This document shows positions 58,406-64,000 of a DNA stretch of 64,000 bases, one piece after another. The stretch is from Entonaema liquescens (lineage: Eukaryota > Ascomycota > Sordariomycetes > Xylariales > Xylariaceae): NCBI GenBank assembly GCA_902805475.1, contig CADCSX010000003.1, positions 992,001-1,056,000 on the forward strand, read 5' to 3'. The translations under genes and the position numbers were made by a program. The notes beneath the pieces were generated by a model. The model had not been told where the DNA came from. It worked only from the letters and a program-made list of their open reading frames with translations, and did not search any database. Every line of letters starts with the position of its first letter. Position 1 is the stretch's first letter.

Positions 58406-60400
58406 TCAAGGGTTACTGACATAACTCCTTGCGCGTCTCAAATCCTGATCTTCCGAATCATCTTCCCGAACAACGGGGCCGATGCCCTCGCTCGCGTTGG
58501 CGATCTTCTCGTCCTCGTCGCCGGCGTAGGCGTACTTGCTCTTCTGCCGGATGCGCTCTCCGTAGGTCCAGAACAGGAAGGGGATACCGCAGCAGGCGAG
58601 GGAGATGAACGCGAGAAGGGTCGTAGCCCATTCGTAGCCGAGACGAGCGTACATCTGGTTGGTGAATAGGACCACAGCGGCACCCCAGAACGAACGGATA
58701 CATGTCTTGGCGGCGAGTGCGGAGGCGGCTTGGTGCTGGTACGCGTCGACGAGGTAGTTATTGGCGCTGTTGTATAGGAAGATGAAGCCGAAACCGACGG
58801 GGAAACCACCGAGGGCGGGACCGACCCAGATTAGACGGGGGTACGATGTCCAGGCGAATATGAACAGACCCAAGGGGATGAACCAGCAAGAGCACATCAT
58901 GGGGATAAGACGAAGCTCCGGCGGGGGGAGACCGTTGTGCTTAGCGATGAGTTTTCGGTAGTGGGTGTTCACAAGGGGAGCACAGATAGCTGAGCATACG
59001 ACACCGACAGCTAGAGGAATACTATTTGGCAGGTTAGCAATTGAATTAGATTCATATAAAGGATTTGGGTGTGTACTTACAACATAAGACCGGTGATACC
59101 GGCAGAGTAGCCCTTGCCTTCCTGGAAGATAATAGGGAAGGCAACGAAGAACATGTACAGAAGACCGTATAGCACGGACATGTACAGACTAATTAAGAAG
59201 ACGATCAGTTCGCCGAAGAGGAGTTGGAAAGGCCGGATCAAGAAGATAGCCAGTCGTTCACCAAGAGGTCGCTTATCGATATCCTCTTCTGTAACGTAGT
59301 CTGGTTGGCCGGTTTCCTCGCGCATCTTCTTGGCTCGCTTGGCCAGAATCGTGGGTGCGTACGTCTCAGGGACGGTGAATGTGATCAAGACCCAGACGAC
59401 GAAAGCAAGAATTAAGTGAATCCAGTAAAGCCAACGCCAGCCAGCGGCATCAGATAAGAAACCACCGACGAGAGGACCGACTATAGTTCATGTTAGCGAC
59501 TAATAATAACAATAAAGGACATTTTATCGAATGCTTACCAGCTGGGCCAATAAAGGGAGCTGCGGAGAAGGCAGCCATGGGGATACCTCTCTCCTCGGAT
59601 CTCCAAAGATCGGCAAGGGTACCACCGACAAGTGTCATAGGAGCAGAGAAAGCAATACCATCGATAGCTCGGGCGACTAGGAGAGTAGCGATGTTCTTCG
59701 CGACAGCGCCGGGAATGATGAAAACCACGGCGACTAATAGCGTCGTTCCATAGATGATACGTCTCCCATAGATTTCGGATAGTGGGGCGAATATCATAGG
59801 TCCTTTTCAATTGTTAGTTTAAAATTTCATTCGTCTCAATTGCTTTCAAGGGGCTTGTGTTCACTTACCGACACCGAATCCTACAACGAACAGAGTAATA
59901 CTCAGCAGCGCAACCTCTTCACTAACACCGAACTCATCGGCTACACCAACGATATCAGGCGTGACGACACTAGACGAGAAGGCTACGACGAAACATGTTG
60001 CAGCCACGACCATAGTGCAGTACCACTTATAGGCCTTCGACCAGTTCTTGGGGTTCTCAGGGTCGTTCGGCACGAAGGTAACAAGTTTGTAGCGGCGCTC
60101 GCCATCTGGTTCTACGGGACCTGGTATCGCACCAGAGGGTGTTTCTGTGGTATATTCTGAAAGGTTGGCGTCGCCGGAAAGTGTTCGGTAGGGCAAGTTC
60201 AAATCCAGGTTTGGATCTCGAATTGTTTCCTTAGTAGAGCTTCGAGCCAATGGGTTGGTAGGCTTGCGAGCCAAAGAGCCAGGGACGATGGCCCCATACC
60301 TGACTTGGCCGGCATGGTCAGCTTGGTCGACTCGATCGATTTGATTATTGTTAGGTGGTATGGACGTGCCCTCCATAGTGGGCACTTCGTAAGGGTCCAT
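58406..60400 (-). CDS. Major facilitator superfamily transporter, DHA1/polyamine-type
   Basis: A 603-residue plasma-membrane proton antiporter of the fungal DHA1 drug/polyamine group. The N-terminal tail of about 130 residues is hydrophilic. It contains DPENPKNWSKAYKWYCTMVV, the entry to TM1 shared by this group. Membrane segments and loops include PLSEIYGRRIIYG (MFS motif A, G-x3-D-like), TLLVARAIDGIAFSAPM, GWRWLYWIHLILAFV (motif around TM6), and SFWGAAVVLFTNQMYARLG near the end. Exons on the minus strand: 60400-59869, 59802-59539, 59480-59081, 59021-58406; all junctions keep frame. A TATA element is at 60,537-60,545. The neighbouring NRPS-like enzyme suggests, but does not prove, export of its product. 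Confidence 0.93.
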
Positions 60401-60536
60401 GTTAATTTTATTATTCCTTATTTATCCTTATATCTTCGAGGAATGTAAAAGGAAAGTTATCTCAGGATGTCACACGATGAGTGTGGGAATGGTTATGGAT
60501 CTCTACCAAAAGCGCGAAGGGGGGCGGGATCCATCC

Positions 60537-60545
60537 TTTATATAA
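60537..60545 (-). promoter_or_regulatory. TATA box of the MFS transporter gene
   Basis: TTATATAAA on the minus strand, about 140 bases upstream of the start codon. Confidence 0.45.
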
Positions 60546-63500
60546 GAGAAGACCATGACCCTCGAGGCTCTAGGCCAGAAGCCTTCGGGTAATGACTCGT
60601 CTGGTTAAGGGATCTCATTGGTTCACACCAGGATGTTAGAAGTTTTAGAATTAAGAGAAAGAGCTGGATGATGCCCGATGGCGGAGCCACCGAGATTTCC
60701 TATTAGAGTATATCCCCATTGTTATGCGAGAGGGGATAGGTCACAGCGGGTGTGTTGGGTTGCTGATAATGGGCAAAGCTAGTAACCTGGTAACCTGGTA
60801 AGGCTTAATTTGGAACGAATTTAGCTTTTTCAGGCGCGAGAGCGCGAGTCGAGAAAGATATGTTAGAGAAAGGAGATGGTTCGGCGAATTTCGGTGTTGC
60901 GAAGGATCCACAGGGCCGGGACCCGTAAGGATTCGGGGCCACACGGCTTGAATTCGACGGGGCCGGAACGTGGCAATTGAGGAAGTTGAAGGAATTCTGA
61001 AGTAAATTGAAAGCCATCAACAATTACTATTAGGAAAATGATCTACAAGAATGGTTTGCTTCTACAGTAGAATATCTCCTGTAAAAAAAAAAAAAAAAAG
61101 CTCGTCATAGTGAGCAGACATTTAAAAGACAGGAGAAAAGTGGTGTCGTAAGGGTTGAATCACATTCGATTATGGGCGTCCCTCGAGCCGCAAATTCCAG
61201 GGGTCCCACTGTTTGCAGCTCAAGAGCTAAGGAAAAACTAAAGACCCACAGAAACAAAAAACTCAGTACCGGTCTTACCACTCGTCTTACCCGATCAGGT
61301 AAGACCCAAGAGAGCGGAAACCAGTCAATGGGATCGATCAAGTCTCATTTACCGGTTGAGGTTTCATTCTACCCCCCTGTTACGCCTTCGTAAAAGTTCT
61401 AAACCATTAAAACACTAACGTAAGGTGGCATGCAGCTATTAATATGAGGCGAACTGACAACTTTTCTTCAAAAGCAACACTATTCTATGTTTTTATTTTT
61501 TTGCTCTTCTTGTTGTTGTTGCTCCTTTCTTTTTGGGAATACATTCAAAAAGTGGAAGAAGTTCAAAACAGGTGACAACGGTATCTTATCGACAAGGCCA
61601 AAAAAAAACCGGGCTGAACCAGTGCCGCTAACGATCTCATGTGGGCCCCTGATAATAGAATGACGGGAACAAGCAATTACCTCGTCGGGCATGCCCTAGG
61701 TGATCCTTCTCTCTTACATGTGCTCCTAACGTTTCTACAGTGATATGAGGAAAGGCTTGGCGGTTTAAAATACCTCTTTTTACTCCAACTCCAACAGCGA
61801 CTTCGGGAGATAATGCCGTTCGAAGAAGAGGGTCACGAAGCTCATGATCTCATTTTCATGCTCATCGTCAGCTTAAACCTCATCATCATTACTAGCTATG
61901 TCTAGCAGTTTCCCGTGATGACCTGAGCTCGGTTACATCGTTCATGAATATTGACAACGGATAGACCAACAACCTTACTTTCGAGAACTCGGGTGCCTGA
62001 TGGCAAATATACGCTATACGTGGTTCGAAGACGCGTGTATAGCTTTTCGAGATCGTTTAGGGCAAGGGTAAGGCCTGGAAGAAGGAGCCGTCGACCAGTG
62101 ACATAATGGGGGACCCAGTTAGCCAAGATTGCAGAACCCGATGGGAAGGGACCCTCTTTCGTGGTCTCGGCGACGCTACCTATTCGTCCGCCGAAGCTTG
62201 TCACAGTTTAAGAAGCTTGTCTGGTCCGAGCGGGCGTCGAAAGCCTGAAACGGGCTTACCTAAGGGCAAAAGCTAACCCGGGAATAACAGAAAATTTATA
62301 TCCTCGGCATTAAAGAAGACTTGGCTATCGTCAGGAACAACTTTTAATCTTCACTATCGTCAAAGTTCTCCCGGACGACTAAAATACGACCTAGATGGTT
62401 TAACCAAGGCTATTCACGTGTGAATATATACCCGATAAAGCACACCTTCATAATATTCACCATCAATAGTCTCGTCGACATCATCGTCACCTGCCTCGTT
62501 ATCTACGCTATGGTCTACCAAAACCGGCCAATGGTTACCGGGGGATTGTTATTATTTCAACGAAATTTTGGCGATCAGAATTCGGAGCAGGAGGCTAGTG
62601 CCAGTAACCACCGTTAGTAAGGGACGTTACAACCTTTCACGATATGGACTACCTGGGTGTTGAAGAATCCCAGTCAGTTGGGCAGCAGGTGATGACGCTA
62701 GAGTAGAACACGAGTGCTATCGTGGAGTTGGTGACAGGTGGGTCAAGGTTTCTTCTTCTCAGCTACAAGGCGTGATCGGCCATCCTCTATTCGCGACAGC
62801 GACCTCTCAGAGAATAGAACGGGAATGCACACGTGTAGTCCCCCCCTGAATCTGTGCGGGAGTTGCCAATGCCGTGCTAGTTCACGCCAACGGTAGATGT
62901 TACACAGATTCAAAAGCCACGTAAAATCCTGGGAGGGCCCTTGAAATTTGGCTTGTTATTGGGAATAGTGGCGTGATCAATCTATAAATATACACCCTAT
63001 TTGCACATGTGGAACTACTTTGCGATATTTACACATATCCTTCAAGGTGCCTTTTCATGTGAGAGGGAATAGGGGCCAGGGTTGTCAGCGGGGGAGCTCA
63101 AGGTAATAAGCAGTGAATAGTATAGCTGGAAATTTCCGCATCTCCAACGATCATGCAAAGTACTTAGTCGCATATAGGTCTATGGTGAGTTATATATGAG
63201 ATAGTAGTAGAATGGATTTGCCTAAGCTTTAGTTCTTCTCCAAGACGTGGCTCCAGATCTTGGCAAATCCAGTTCGCGATCCGAGCAGAATATTTGGATG
63301 ACCGACGGCGCGAAAGACACCGACTATAGGCGAGAATTTCGGCAAAGTCTATTAAAGCTGAAATATTATATGGGCTATGGACCTTTGAAGCAGGGCTGGG
63401 ACTAGTAGGCATAACCTCACAGCTCCTGCTAAAAGGCTAATCGCTTTCACACCAGGGGCTCCTACATTAGGCTTGATTTCATAGCAAACAGGTCTGAAGT

Positions 63501-63931
63501 AGTAGCCGGTTATCGATCCTGTCAAACTAACCTTCTAGTGTAGCCCTCATATTAAAGGGGTACACTAACACATCAGCATGGAGAGTTCGTATTTACAAAT
63601 ATTTCAGTTCCATTATGCACCACAAACAACATTATGCAAAGTACGTAATTGTAGTTCAAACGTTTACCATTTCATCATGTTCTAGAGTTACATTACGGGG
63701 GGAAAGACGATTCGTAAGCAGAGGGGAGATTTAACGAGCCACGGGGGACAAGAATGTCATGTGTACATGGGCTCCAAATATAATACAATCCGAAATCCCT
63801 TATACACAAGAGAGCAACGCCAAGATTTTCCCCCCCATGCCGGCTGAGAAAAAGCACAAAGCCGAAGATGCCCGTTCTATCCCTCTTGCACACATGGACC
63901 AGCCCCTCCCTAAAATAGTCCGTGGACCGAC
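60546..63931. other. Intergenic region with unassigned open frames
   Basis: No recognised gene in about 3.4 kb. A run of A's occurs near 61,084-61,099. A minus-strand open frame at 61,902-62,204 (100 codons) and a plus-strand frame at 62,420-62,617 with a hydrophobic stretch (HTFIIFTINSLVDIIVTCLV) have some coding-like codon use but no ATG in good context, no homologue and no clear exon partners. The right end is presumed 3' UTR of mitochondrial EF-Tu. Confidence 0.45.
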
Positions 63932-64000
63932 TTATTGAATGATTCGCGTAATGATACCGGTGGCGACGGTTCGGCCACCCTCGCGGACGTTGACCTGTTG
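63932..64000 (-). CDS. tuf1: Mitochondrial elongation factor Tu, C-terminal fragment (cut by window edge)
   Basis: The last 22 codons and stop of a gene continuing beyond the window. The translated end is QQVNVREGGRTVATGIITRI, then IQ and stop. The NVREGGRTVATGIITRI pattern is the conserved end of domain 3 of EF-Tu, which delivers aminoacyl-tRNA to the ribosome. Mitochondrial location is inferred because bacterial-type EF-Tu in a fungal nucleus is the organelle factor. Confidence 0.9.
   Translation of the reverse strand, partial: QQVNVREGGRTVATGIITRIIQ

Noticed and set aside
61902..62204. 100-codon minus-strand frame
   Set aside because: Codon use is coding-like but it starts at GTG, has no recognisable domain and no flanking exons; left in the intergenic description.
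62420..62617. Hydrophobic plus-strand frame
   Set aside because: It starts at GTG and has one possible membrane helix, but no promoter or homologue could be named.

Overview
The window is nuclear DNA from a filamentous ascomycete (Pezizomycotina, probably Sordariomycetes; the class is inferred). Most protein genes are split by short introns of about 50-100 bases with GTAAGT-type donors and CTAAC-like branch points. The proteins belong to fungal families: a DUF3632-type protein, an Rds1-like ferritin-fold protein, the DSC-complex ligase, a TigA-type disulfide isomerase, and an A-T-R NRPS-like reductase. No prokaryotic operons, CRISPR arrays or intact transposons were seen.

Layout from left to right. 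1-2.9 kb is non-coding. 2.9-7.3 kb (+) is a fused GMC oxidoreductase/alpha-beta hydrolase. 8.8-13.4 kb (+) is a chromodomain protein with an HDA2/3-like domain and a coiled coil. 15.0-16.0 kb (-) is cytochrome c oxidase subunit Va/VI. 18.7-19.9 kb (+) is an ELO fatty-acid elongase. 21.2-22.7 kb (+) is a membrane-anchored, fucose-lectin-like protein. 23.7-25.0 kb (+) is a DUF3632-like protein. 27.2-28.3 kb (+) is an Rds1-like secreted protein. 28.7-29.1 kb (-) is a small cysteine-rich secreted protein. 29-43.5 kb is gene-poor and holds one disordered hypothetical protein (34.9-36.0 kb, -), a tRNA-like element, a tRNA-Ala(TGC) and decayed coding-like sequence. 43.6 kb (+) is a 54-residue membrane microprotein. 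44.6-46.4 kb (-) is an unrecognised lysine/serine-rich gene. 47.0-60.4 kb is gene-dense: DSC ligase (-), HSBP1 (+), TigA-like PDI (-), ribosomal protein S29 (+), NRPS-like A-T-R enzyme (+) and an MFS exporter (-). The last 69 bases are the C-terminus of mitochondrial EF-Tu (-).

The strongest cross-cutting observation is that several well-conserved genes each need a one-base correction, and nearly all the sites are runs of exactly four C or four G. With one base added or removed, the total exon length becomes divisible by three in the GMC-hydrolase, chromodomain, COX, elongase, lectin and cysteine-rich genes. This points to consensus errors at homopolymers more than to real pseudogenes, especially because the COX gene is needed for respiration. 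Other genes read without interruption.

Functional themes are ER and Golgi quality control (DSC ligase, PDI), stress (HSBP1, Rds1-like), lipid metabolism (elongase, GMC-hydrolase, DSC ligase) and a possible two-gene specialised-metabolism unit (NRPS-like enzyme plus exporter).
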